Below are positions 26,897-33,952 of a stretch of DNA of 64,000 nucleotides, one piece after another. Made by a program: the position numbers and the translations under genes. The notes under the pieces were generated by a model. It was not told the origin of the DNA and ran no database searches. It saw only the letters and a program-made list of their open reading frames with translations. This stretch comes from JAAYLC01 sp964636665 (GTDB lineage: Bacteria > Bacteroidota > Bacteroidia > Flavobacteriales > Flavobacteriaceae): NCBI GenBank assembly GCA_964636665.1, contig CAZWVT010000003.1:1-64000 (forward strand), written 5' to 3'. How positions within the stretch are numbered: position 1 is the first letter of the stretch; each line of letters opens with the position of its first letter.

Positions 26897-27745
26897 TTAA
26901 TATAAAGCAATATTGTCAATTAATCTTACTCCACCTATAAAAACAGCTATAAAAGCACGATATCTTTTATTTGATTCTTTTATTTTGATAGATTGTAAGG
27001 TTTCTTCGTCAGCAATTTGAAAATATTCCAATTTCATATTTGATTGCGACAAAAATCGTTCCGTAACGAGTTCGTTTAATTCCTGAATGTTTTTGGAATT
27101 AAAATTTTCCTTTACTTCCGTTAAAATTTGATAGATAATGGCAGCGTTTTTCCTTTCTTCAGCCGACAATCTTTCATTTCTCGAACTCATTGCCAAGCCG
27201 TTGTTCTCTCTGACAATAGGGCAGTTTACAATTGAAACTTTCATCCCGTTTTGCTGTACCATTTTTCGCACAATCTGCAATTGTTGAAAGTCTTTTTCTC
27301 CAAAATAAGCTTTGTTTGGATTGATAATCTCAAATAATTTGGAAACAACGGTTGCTACCCCATCAAAATGGCCTTTGCGGTGTTTTCCTTCCATTTCATT
27401 TTCAAGATTGTCAAAAAAATAAGATTCAGAGGTAAGTCCATTTTCATAAATATTATTGATTGAAGGCGTAAAAACAATCAATTTAGAATCGTGAGGTTTC
27501 AGTAATGAAATATCTTTTTCTATGTTTTTGGGATATTTTTCTAAATCTGCGGGGTTGTCAAACTGTGTCGGATTTACAAAAATACTCACTACCGTAATGT
27601 CATTGTCTGCAACCGATTTTTCAACCAGTGACAAATGACCAATATGCAATGCACCCATTGTGGGAACAAAACCAATAGAAAGTTGTTGGTTTTGCAGTTT
27701 TGCCAAATGCTGCATCAGGGATTTTTTCTCTGTAAAGGTGAGCAT
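26897..27745 (-). CDS. panC: Pantothenate synthetase
   Basis: A 282-residue PanC from ATG 27745 (MLTFTEKKSLMQHL). It condenses pantoate and beta-alanine with ATP. Motifs: VPTMGALHIGHLSLV (the HIGH-type nucleotide motif), SIFVNPTQFDNPADLEKYP, YFGEKDFQQLQIVRKMV and ENNGLAMSSRNERLS, all canonical. The frame is open for another 12 codons to 27781, but that stretch contains the -7 box at 27764-27771, so the shorter form is preferred and also matches the usual ~280 residues. It is divergent from the glycogen-synthase-like gene. Confidence 0.95.
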   Translation of the reverse strand: MLTFTEKKSLMQHLAKLQNQQLSIGFVPTMGALHIGHLSLVEKSVADNDITVVSIFVNPTQFDNPADLEKYPKNIEKDISLLKPHDSKLIVFTPSINNIYENGLTSESYFFDNLENEMEGKHRKGHFDGVATVVSKLFEIINPNKAYFGEKDFQQLQIVRKMVQQNGMKVSIVNCPIVRENNGLAMSSRNERLSAEERKNAAIIYQILTEVKENFNSKNIQELNELVTERFLSQSNMKLEYFQIADEETLQSIKIKESNKRYRAFIAVFIGGVRLIDNIALY

Positions 27746-27763
27746 AAATTTTTTTTGAGCGGG

Positions 27764-27771
27764 CAAAATTA
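27764..27771 (-). promoter_or_regulatory. Candidate -7 box of the panC-panD operon
   Basis: TAATTTTG on the minus strand, an exact TAnnTTTG match. It lies within the over-long upstream extension of the panC frame and places the transcript start about ten bases before ATG 27745. Confidence 0.55.
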
Positions 27772-27802
27772 ATATATTCAAGGCAATCTACATAAAATTT
27801 CG

Positions 27803-27810
27803 TAATTTTG
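27803..27810 (+). promoter_or_regulatory. Candidate -7 box of the glgA-like-DUF4270-glmS operon
   Basis: TAATTTTG, 63 bases before the ATG at 27874, back to back with the panC promoter. The two divergent boxes are about 30 bases apart. Confidence 0.5.
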
Positions 27811-27873
27811 CATGTTTTTAAAATGTACACATAACATTCAACGTTATATTAAATCCCAAAAAAATTAAATTAG

Positions 27874-28680
27874 ATGAAAGATAAAAGAGTCTTGTATGTG
27901 TCTTCCGAGGTAATACCTTATCTGCCGGAGACCGAGATTTCTTCAATGTCGTTTGAAGCTCCAAGAATGATTAATAACGCAGGCGGACAGATTAGAATAT
28001 TTATGCCTCGTTACGGCAACATCAATGAACGAAGACACCAACTTCACGAAGTTATTCGCTTGTCAGGAATGAATTTGGTAATTAACGATATGGATATGCC
28101 ACTGATTATTAAAGTGGCAACGATTCCCAAAGAGCGAATCCAAGTTTACTTTATCGACAACGACGAATACTTTAAGAGAAAAGCAACCTATACTGATGAA
28201 AACGGAGAACTGTTTTCCGATAACGATGAACGTGCTATTTTCTTTGCCAAAGGTGTGGTCGAAACTGTAAAAAAATTAAACTGGGCACCCGATATAATCC
28301 ACGTCCACGGATGGCTTGCTTCCTTTTTGCCATTGTACATAAAAAAATATTACAGCAACGAACCTTTATTTGAAGACAGTAAAATTGTATTTTCAGTTTA
28401 CAATCAAGGGTTTGAAGGTGAGCTAGGCGATAAAACTTGGAGCAAACTCAAGTTTGATGAATTTGATGACGATTCCATTGATAAAATGAAAGAGGCAACT
28501 TATGTGAATCTGATGAAAAATGCCATTCAAAACTCGGATGCATTAATTGTCGGGTCAAAAGAAATACATCCCGAACTGCAAGGATTAATCGAAAAATCTG
28601 AAAAACCGGTACTGAATTATCAGGCTATGGAAGAGTTTTCTCAGGCGTATATCGATTTCTATAAAGAACATTTAGAATAA
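27874..28680 (+). CDS. Glycogen/starch synthase N-terminal (GT5) domain protein
   Basis: A 268-residue protein matching only the N-terminal half of glycogen synthase. RVLYVSSEVIPYLPET begins the fold, then GGQIRIFMPRYGNINERRHQL, FSDNDERAIFFAKGVVETVKKLNWAPDIIHVHGWLASFLPLYIKK. The ADP-glucose motif KxGGL expected after the first strand is absent (YLPETEISSMSFEAPRM instead), and the whole C-terminal GT-B domain is missing. It is unlikely to be a working glycogen synthase. Similar short proteins beside panC and DUF4270 are, from memory, a conserved Bacteroidota feature. The gene is followed by the DUF4270 lipoprotein after 14 bases, so it probably has an envelope-related or regulatory job that is not known. 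Confidence 0.85.
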   Translation: MKDKRVLYVSSEVIPYLPETEISSMSFEAPRMINNAGGQIRIFMPRYGNINERRHQLHEVIRLSGMNLVINDMDMPLIIKVATIPKERIQVYFIDNDEYFKRKATYTDENGELFSDNDERAIFFAKGVVETVKKLNWAPDIIHVHGWLASFLPLYIKKYYSNEPLFEDSKIVFSVYNQGFEGELGDKTWSKLKFDEFDDDSIDKMKEATYVNLMKNAIQNSDALIVGSKEIHPELQGLIEKSEKPVLNYQAMEEFSQAYIDFYKEHLE

Positions 28681-28694
28681 ACTTATTACGATTT

Positions 28695-30233
28695 ATGAAT
28701 AATCGAAAAATTGGATATTATGCAGGTTTGTTATTAATTGGTTTATTGACAATTTCCTCATGCCACGAAGATATAAGTACAATCGGTTCTGAAATCATCG
28801 GAGATGAAGAGCCTCACGGGATTTTAGATGATTCTCATACTATTATCGCGTACAGCAAAAAAATTAATTCGGTGCAGACCAATCGCTTAGAATCGTACCG
28901 ATTGGGTTTTTACAATGATCCGGTTTTTGGAACATCCACATCCAATTTTGTATCTCAAGTTGTTTTGCCTGCCAACAATCCCATTTTTGGAGACAACGCA
29001 CGTGTGGACAGCGTTTTTGTTTATATTCCTTTTTATTCAACTGAAATTCCGGTGGACACCACAGTAACTTATAAACTGGATTCAATTTACGGAAATACAC
29101 CAATAAACATCAGCGTTTATGAATCCGGATACTATTTGCGCGATTTTGATCCGTCAACAGGTTTTGAAGAAATTCAACCGTATTACAGCAATCAAGGTCA
29201 AGATTTTGATAATTTTATCGGCAGTGAACTAGGCAGAATCGAAAATTTTAAACCTTCAAAAGAAGGATTTGTGATTCGGAAAGGAGAGGATAATCAAGAA
29301 AAAATTGCTCCCGGATTACGAATAGCCTTGTCTAAAGATTATTTCCAGAATAAAATTATCGATAAAGAAGGTTCGGACGAGTTGCGAAACAACAACAACT
29401 TCAGAAATTACTTAAGAGGATTATACTTCAAGGTAGATGTTCCGAATAATGAAGGAAATCTGTTCTTTTTTGATGCATCGGATGCAAAAGTAACCATTCA
29501 TTACAGCAATAAAAATGATGAGGATGAATGGGCGCAACAAATTTTTGAAATGAACTTTGGAGGCGTAAGCGTCAATCTATTTGAAAATTCCGAATTGCCT
29601 TCCCACATTCTTTCTGACTTGGCAAATGCTGATACCATTAATGGCAGTGAAAATCTCTATCTTCAAGGAGGTGAAGGAGTTCTTTCTGTTATAAAACTTT
29701 TCGGAGAAGACAATGACAACAATGGCGTTGCCGATGAATTGGAATTGTTACGCGCCAAAAAATGGTTGATAAACGAAGCCAGTTTAAAATTATATGTCAA
29801 TCAAAATATGATTTCGGGAGGCAGTACAGAACCCGACAGAATCTCTATTTATAATTTAAACACCAATAACGTTTTAATTGATTATATGGTTGACCCTACT
29901 AACGGACTTCCTCCTGCGAATGCATTTAACAATCACTTAGAACCTTTAGAGAGAGGAATCGACAACAAAGGGAAATATTATAAGTTGCGTATCACAAACC
30001 ACATCAGTAATTTGATAAACAAAGACAGTTTAAACGTGCCTTTGGGTATTGTAGTTTCTCAGAATGTCAAAAATCTAAATTTTCAAAAAGTAAATCCTGA
30101 TGATGACATAAATATTAGAAAAATCCCCGCATCTGGTGTTATGTCGCCGAAAAGCACAATTTTATATGGAAATTCTACATTAAGTGAAGAAAATAAATTA
30201 AAATTGCAAATTTATTACACGGAACCAAATTAA
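28695..30233 (+). CDS. DUF4270 domain lipoprotein
   Basis: A 512-residue lipoprotein: the leader YYAGLLLIGLLTISSC ends with a lipobox and is followed by HEDISTIGSEIIG, a common start of DUF4270 proteins. Further family features are DPVFGTSTSNFVSQVVLP (~75-92), DSVFVYIPFYS, and the C-terminal MVDPTNGLPPANAFNNHLEP and SPKSTILYGNSTL blocks. The family is confined to Bacteroidota and has no assigned biochemical role; localisation is probably the outer membrane. It lies between the GT5-like gene (14 bases) and glmS (7 bases), so all three are likely cotranscribed. Confidence 0.9.
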   Translation: MNNRKIGYYAGLLLIGLLTISSCHEDISTIGSEIIGDEEPHGILDDSHTIIAYSKKINSVQTNRLESYRLGFYNDPVFGTSTSNFVSQVVLPANNPIFGDNARVDSVFVYIPFYSTEIPVDTTVTYKLDSIYGNTPINISVYESGYYLRDFDPSTGFEEIQPYYSNQGQDFDNFIGSELGRIENFKPSKEGFVIRKGEDNQEKIAPGLRIALSKDYFQNKIIDKEGSDELRNNNNFRNYLRGLYFKVDVPNNEGNLFFFDASDAKVTIHYSNKNDEDEWAQQIFEMNFGGVSVNLFENSELPSHILSDLANADTINGSENLYLQGGEGVLSVIKLFGEDNDNNGVADELELLRAKKWLINEASLKLYVNQNMISGGSTEPDRISIYNLNTNNVLIDYMVDPTNGLPPANAFNNHLEPLERGIDNKGKYYKLRITNHISNLINKDSLNVPLGIVVSQNVKNLNFQKVNPDDDINIRKIPASGVMSPKSTILYGNSTLSEENKLKLQIYYTEPN

Positions 30234-30240
30234 ATAATAT

Positions 30241-32088
30241 ATGTGTGGAATTGTAGGTTATATAGGCGATAAAGACGCTTATCCAATCATTTTAAAAGGT
30301 TTAAAAAGATTGGAATACAGAGGATACGACAGTGCAGGGGTAGCAATTTATAACGGAAGTGAAATTGAAGTATGCAAAACGCAGGGGAAAGTAGCTAGAC
30401 TTGAAGAAAAAGCTGCTCGTGAAATCAGTAAGGTCGGAACATTCGGGATCGGACATACGCGCTGGGCAACTCACGGCGAACCTAATGACATCAACAGCCA
30501 TCCACATGTTTCAAATAACGGTGAGCTTGTAATTATCCACAATGGAATTATTGAAAATTACAGCTCCCTTAAAAAAGAATTGATAAAAAGAGGTTATACT
30601 TTTTATTCCGATACCGATACCGAAGTTCTTGTAAACCTAATTGAAGATGTTCAGAAGAACGAAAATGTAAAACTTGGAAAAGCAGTTCAAATCGCTTTAA
30701 ACCAAGTTGTCGGAGCTTATGCTATTGCAGTTATCGACCAGAAAAAACCCGATGAGATTGTCGTTGCCAAATTGGGAAGTCCTTTGGCGATAGGAATAGG
30801 CGATAACGAATATTTTATTGCAAGCGATGCTTCGCCTTTTATTGAATATACCAATAAATCCATTTATCTTGAAGACGGTCAAATGGGAATTATCCGTTTG
30901 GGGCGTGAAGTCCGCCTTCGTAAGATAGTTGACGATAAACCCATAGTTCCGTATGTTCAGGAATTGCAATTAAACCTTGAACAAATTGAAAAAGGAGGCT
31001 TTGACCATTTTATGCTCAAAGAAATTTATGAACAGCCCAATGTTATTGTAGATACTTATCGCGGACGATTGCTTGCAAAAGAAGGAATTGTAAGACTTGG
31101 CGGATTGGAAGATCACATTGAAAAATTCTTGAATGCTCAGCGAATTATCATCGTTGCTTGCGGAACTTCTTGGCATGCCGGTTTGGTTGCAGAATATATT
31201 TTTGAAGAATTATCGCGCATTCCGGTAGAAGTTGAATATGCCTCCGAATTTCGTTATCGAAATCCAATAATCACAGAAAAAGATGTGGTGATTGCCATTT
31301 CCCAAAGTGGAGAAACTGCCGATACTTTGGCTGCCATAAAACTTGCAAAATCCAAAGGAGCGTTAGTATTCGGAGTTTGCAATGTCGTGGGATCTTCTAT
31401 TTCCAGAGAATCTCACGCAGGAAGTTATACACACGCCGGTCCGGAAATCGGTGTTGCTTCCACAAAGGCATTTACAACTCAAATTACGGTTCTTACCATG
31501 ATTGGTTTGCGTTTGGCTCAAGCAAAAGGAACGATTTCAAAATCAGAATTTATGCGCTGCCTTAGCGAATTGGAAATGATTCCGGAAAAAGTTGAAATTG
31601 CATTAAAAACAGAAAATAAGATTAAAGAAATTGCTTCTGTTTTTATGGATGCCAAAAACTTTCTTTATCTCGGAAGAGGTTATAATTTTCCGGTAGCACT
31701 TGAAGGAGCATTAAAACTAAAAGAAATATCATACATTCATGCCGAAGGATATCCCGCTGCGGAAATGAAACACGGTCCTATTGCGTTAATCGATGAGCAA
31801 ATGCCGGTTGTAGTGATTGCCGTGGAAAGTGAGCACTACGATAAAGTGGTGAGCAACATTCAAGAAATCAAAGCGAGAAAAGGAAAAATTATCGCTGTGG
31901 TTTCTGAAGGAGATACTACCGTGAGCGAAATGGCAGATTACGTTATGGAAGTTCCAAAAACTCCTGAAGTATTAACGCCGCTCGTAACCACAATTCCGTT
32001 ACAATTATTGGCATATCACATTGCAGTAATGCTTGGAAGAAATGTGGATCAACCGCGAAATTTGGCGAAATCTGTAACTGTGGAATAA
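30241..32088 (+). CDS. glmS: Glutamine-fructose-6-phosphate aminotransferase (isomerizing)
   Basis: A 615-residue GlmS, full length. The N-terminal glutaminase starts MCGIVGYIG, where Cys2 becomes the N-terminal nucleophile, with RLEYRGYDSAG, TRWATHGEPN and the SDTDTEVL segment. Two SIS domains follow (CGTSWHAG...AISQSGETADTLAA and GRGYNFPVALEGALKLKEISYIHAEGY) and the conserved C-terminus DQPRNLAKSVTVE is intact. It makes glucosamine-6-phosphate for peptidoglycan and lipopolysaccharide. No glmS ribozyme-like sequence was noticed in the seven bases upstream or inside the preceding gene. Confidence 0.98.
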   Translation: MCGIVGYIGDKDAYPIILKGLKRLEYRGYDSAGVAIYNGSEIEVCKTQGKVARLEEKAAREISKVGTFGIGHTRWATHGEPNDINSHPHVSNNGELVIIHNGIIENYSSLKKELIKRGYTFYSDTDTEVLVNLIEDVQKNENVKLGKAVQIALNQVVGAYAIAVIDQKKPDEIVVAKLGSPLAIGIGDNEYFIASDASPFIEYTNKSIYLEDGQMGIIRLGREVRLRKIVDDKPIVPYVQELQLNLEQIEKGGFDHFMLKEIYEQPNVIVDTYRGRLLAKEGIVRLGGLEDHIEKFLNAQRIIIVACGTSWHAGLVAEYIFEELSRIPVEVEYASEFRYRNPIITEKDVVIAISQSGETADTLAAIKLAKSKGALVFGVCNVVGSSISRESHAGSYTHAGPEIGVASTKAFTTQITVLTMIGLRLAQAKGTISKSEFMRCLSELEMIPEKVEIALKTENKIKEIASVFMDAKNFLYLGRGYNFPVALEGALKLKEISYIHAEGYPAAEMKHGPIALIDEQMPVVVIAVESEHYDKVVSNIQEIKARKGKIIAVVSEGDTTVSEMADYVMEVPKTPEVLTPLVTTIPLQLLAYHIAVMLGRNVDQPRNLAKSVTVE

Positions 32089-32193
32089 TAACGCGTATAT
32101 CTAAGTACAGGACAAAAATTTAACCGGCTAATATTCAGTCTATTGCAATTTAATGTGAGTGTTTTTGATAAATAATCCAATCTGTATTTAAAG

Positions 32194-32236
32194 ATATTTA
32201 TTTCCTGACTTCCGTGCTTTTTTCAGGAAAAAATAT
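32194..32236. repeat. Hairpin after glmS
   Basis: TTTCCTGA (32201-32208) pairs with TCAGGAAA (32223-32230), extended by ATATTT/AAATAT with one bulge. No T run follows on the plus strand, so it is not a classical terminator; it may protect the 3' end or simply be a small palindrome. It is 36 bases upstream of the next promoter box. Confidence 0.4.
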
Positions 32237-32271
32237 CGGATTAAGGGATTAATTTTAAAATAGAGAAAGTG

Positions 32272-32279
32272 TATCTTTG
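32272..32279 (+). promoter_or_regulatory. Candidate -7 box of the small membrane protein gene
   Basis: TATCTTTG, an exact match, 18 bases before the ATG at 32297. Confidence 0.5.
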
Positions 32280-32296
32280 GCAAGAATCAAAAAAAT

Positions 32297-32746
32297 ATGT
32301 CTATGTATCAACCACTTCAAACAATCCACTCTATTTTAGCTTACATTGTTGTTTTTATCGTTCTAATCGCTACATTGAATGCGATTGCAGGAATGGTGTC
32401 TAAAAGACCTTTTCTTCCCAAAGACAAAAAACTTGCACTTTACGCATTAATCGCTGTTCACATACAATTTCTAATTGGAATTATAACTTATGTGATTTCT
32501 CCGCTTGCATTAAAAAATATTCAAAATTCAGGAATGGGTGAAGTGATGAAAGATTCGCTTTCCCGACTTTATGCCATAGAACATCCAATGATGATGTTAA
32601 TAGGAGTAATCTTAATAACAATTGGATATTCATCACATAAAAACAAAGAACTGCCCGGAAAAAAGTTTAAAACACTTATGATTTTTTATCTGATAGGTTT
32701 TATTCTTATTTTGAGCAGAATCCCTTGGACTCAATGGTTGTCGTAA
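32297..32746 (+). CDS. Four-helix membrane protein, function unknown
   Basis: A 149-residue protein with four predicted transmembrane helices (about residues 12-34, 49-70, 95-114 and 126-143). Histidines sit near helix ends or inside helices (TIHSILAY, AVHIQFLIG, IEHPMMML), a pattern that could hold heme b. Relatives in Bacteroidota have been given cytochrome b-like names in annotation, as far as I remember, without evidence known to me. A second ATG lies two codons in (MYQPLQ) and may be the true start. The gene is transcribed alone and converges on the EEP nuclease gene. Confidence 0.72.
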   Translation: MSMYQPLQTIHSILAYIVVFIVLIATLNAIAGMVSKRPFLPKDKKLALYALIAVHIQFLIGIITYVISPLALKNIQNSGMGEVMKDSLSRLYAIEHPMMMLIGVILITIGYSSHKNKELPGKKFKTLMIFYLIGFILILSRIPWTQWLS

Positions 32747-32771
32747 TTTTTTAGAACAACTTATGTTTTTT

Positions 32772-32802
32772 AAAGGCAATTGGTTATTAATCAATTGCCT
32801 TT
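32772..32802. terminator. Bidirectional terminator-like hairpin between convergent genes
   Basis: A perfect 11-bp stem AAAGGCAATTG / CAATTGCCTTT (32772-32782 with 32792-32802) with a nine-base loop. It overlaps the stop codon region of the leftward EEP gene and lies 26 bases past the stop of the rightward membrane protein gene. Confidence 0.55.
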
Positions 32803-33836
32803 ATTAATAATACATAAACCGGAAAGTGGTCGCTGTAACCACCGGTATAACCGTTTGCAAATGCTCTAAATGGATACCCTTTGTATTGACCTCTGGGATT
32901 TTGAAGGTATCTTTTATTGAAGATGCCTGCTTTGTGCAAGCGGTATGAACTGTAATCATCTTTTTTTGCAAGTTCAGAGCTCAATATTATTTGGTCAAAA
33001 AGATTCCAGCCGTCTCTGTAAGCCAGCGTTCCCTGTCCTTTTCTATACATATTCTCCATCGGATTGTATAGCTCTTTTATATTCAAATCGTCTCTGGAAT
33101 TTTTTGCTTGTAAAACTTCCTTGATGCTCGCATTGGTAGGGTCATCGTTAAAATCGCCCATATTGATGATTTTTGCATAAGGGTCTTCTGCATACAAAGA
33201 ATCGATAATGTGCATATTTAATTCTGCAGCTTTTAACCTGCCCGGGCGGCTGCGTTGTTCTCCGCCGGAACGGGAAGGCCAGTGATTAACAATAAAATGC
33301 ATTCTTTCTCCGTCCAAAATGCCGCTGACTAAAAGCTGGTCGCGTGTGTAAATTCTTTTATCGGGATCGGCTGTGTTGTAAATTAACAATTCATAAGAAA
33401 GATGCTTCGTAGGTTGGAAAATTCCTTTTCGGTAGAGTAAGGCAACATCAATTCCTCTTCTGTCCGGACTGTCATAATGAATTATGCCGTAATTGTATTT
33501 TCGCAATGCAGGTTGGTTAATAAGGTCTTCCAATACACGGCGGTTTTCAACTTCACACAACCCGATAATGGTTGGTGCTTGTTGGGTATCGTCAAATCCA
33601 ACTTCAGAAATAACCTTGGCAATGTTTTTCAGCTTGTCATTGTAGTGTTCTTCTGTCCATCGATTTTTTCCTTCGGGAGTCCATTCCTCATCAAAAATAG
33701 TTTCATCTCGTTCAAAATCAAAGAGATTTTCGACATTGTAGAATGCAATGGTGTTTACTTTATACTTCTGGTTTTGAGCCGTTGCACTATGGTTTAATAC
33801 GAGTAAAATAAATGCAACTTTAATTAAATTTTTCAT
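32787..33836 (-). CDS. Secreted endonuclease/exonuclease/phosphatase (EEP) family protein
   Basis: A 349-residue protein with a signal peptide (MKNLIKVAFILLVLNHSATAQ). EEP motifs are in order: FYNVENLFDFERDE (metal-site Asn and Glu region), GLCEVENRRVLEDL with the catalytic Glu, FIVNHWPSRSGGE, INMGDFNDDP and the terminal SDHFPVYVLL with the catalytic Asp-His. All key residues are present, so it should cut a phosphodiester or phosphomonoester (nucleic acid, sphingolipid or inositol phosphate) outside the cytoplasm. It is divergent from a TonB receptor and DUF5689 lipoprotein, which suggests a shared substrate. Confidence 0.9.
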   Translation of the reverse strand: MKNLIKVAFILLVLNHSATAQNQKYKVNTIAFYNVENLFDFERDETIFDEEWTPEGKNRWTEEHYNDKLKNIAKVISEVGFDDTQQAPTIIGLCEVENRRVLEDLINQPALRKYNYGIIHYDSPDRRGIDVALLYRKGIFQPTKHLSYELLIYNTADPDKRIYTRDQLLVSGILDGERMHFIVNHWPSRSGGEQRSRPGRLKAAELNMHIIDSLYAEDPYAKIINMGDFNDDPTNASIKEVLQAKNSRDDLNIKELYNPMENMYRKGQGTLAYRDGWNLFDQIILSSELAKKDDYSSYRLHKAGIFNKRYLQNPRGQYKGYPFRAFANGYTGGYSDHFPVYVLLIKAID

Positions 33837-33913
33837 TTCAGCAGCCTGAGATTTTTTTATAAATATTAAATGATAAAATCATGGCCAAAAATACTTAATT
33901 CATTTTAAAACTG

Positions 33914-33921
33914 TAGTTTTG
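33914..33921 (+). promoter_or_regulatory. Candidate -7 box of the TonB receptor operon
   Basis: TAGTTTTG, an exact TAnnTTTG match, 31 bases before the ATG at 33953. Confidence 0.5.
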
Positions 33922-33952
33922 CAGTCGTTTTAATTTATTAGTCAAAGACATA

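Noticed and set aside
30234..30240. A glmS ribozyme or riboswitch before glmS
   Set aside because: Only seven bases separate it from the DUF4270 stop codon, so there is no room for a leader RNA.
32194..32236. The hairpin after glmS as an intrinsic terminator
   Set aside because: No T run follows the stem on the plus strand, so it is listed only as a hairpin.
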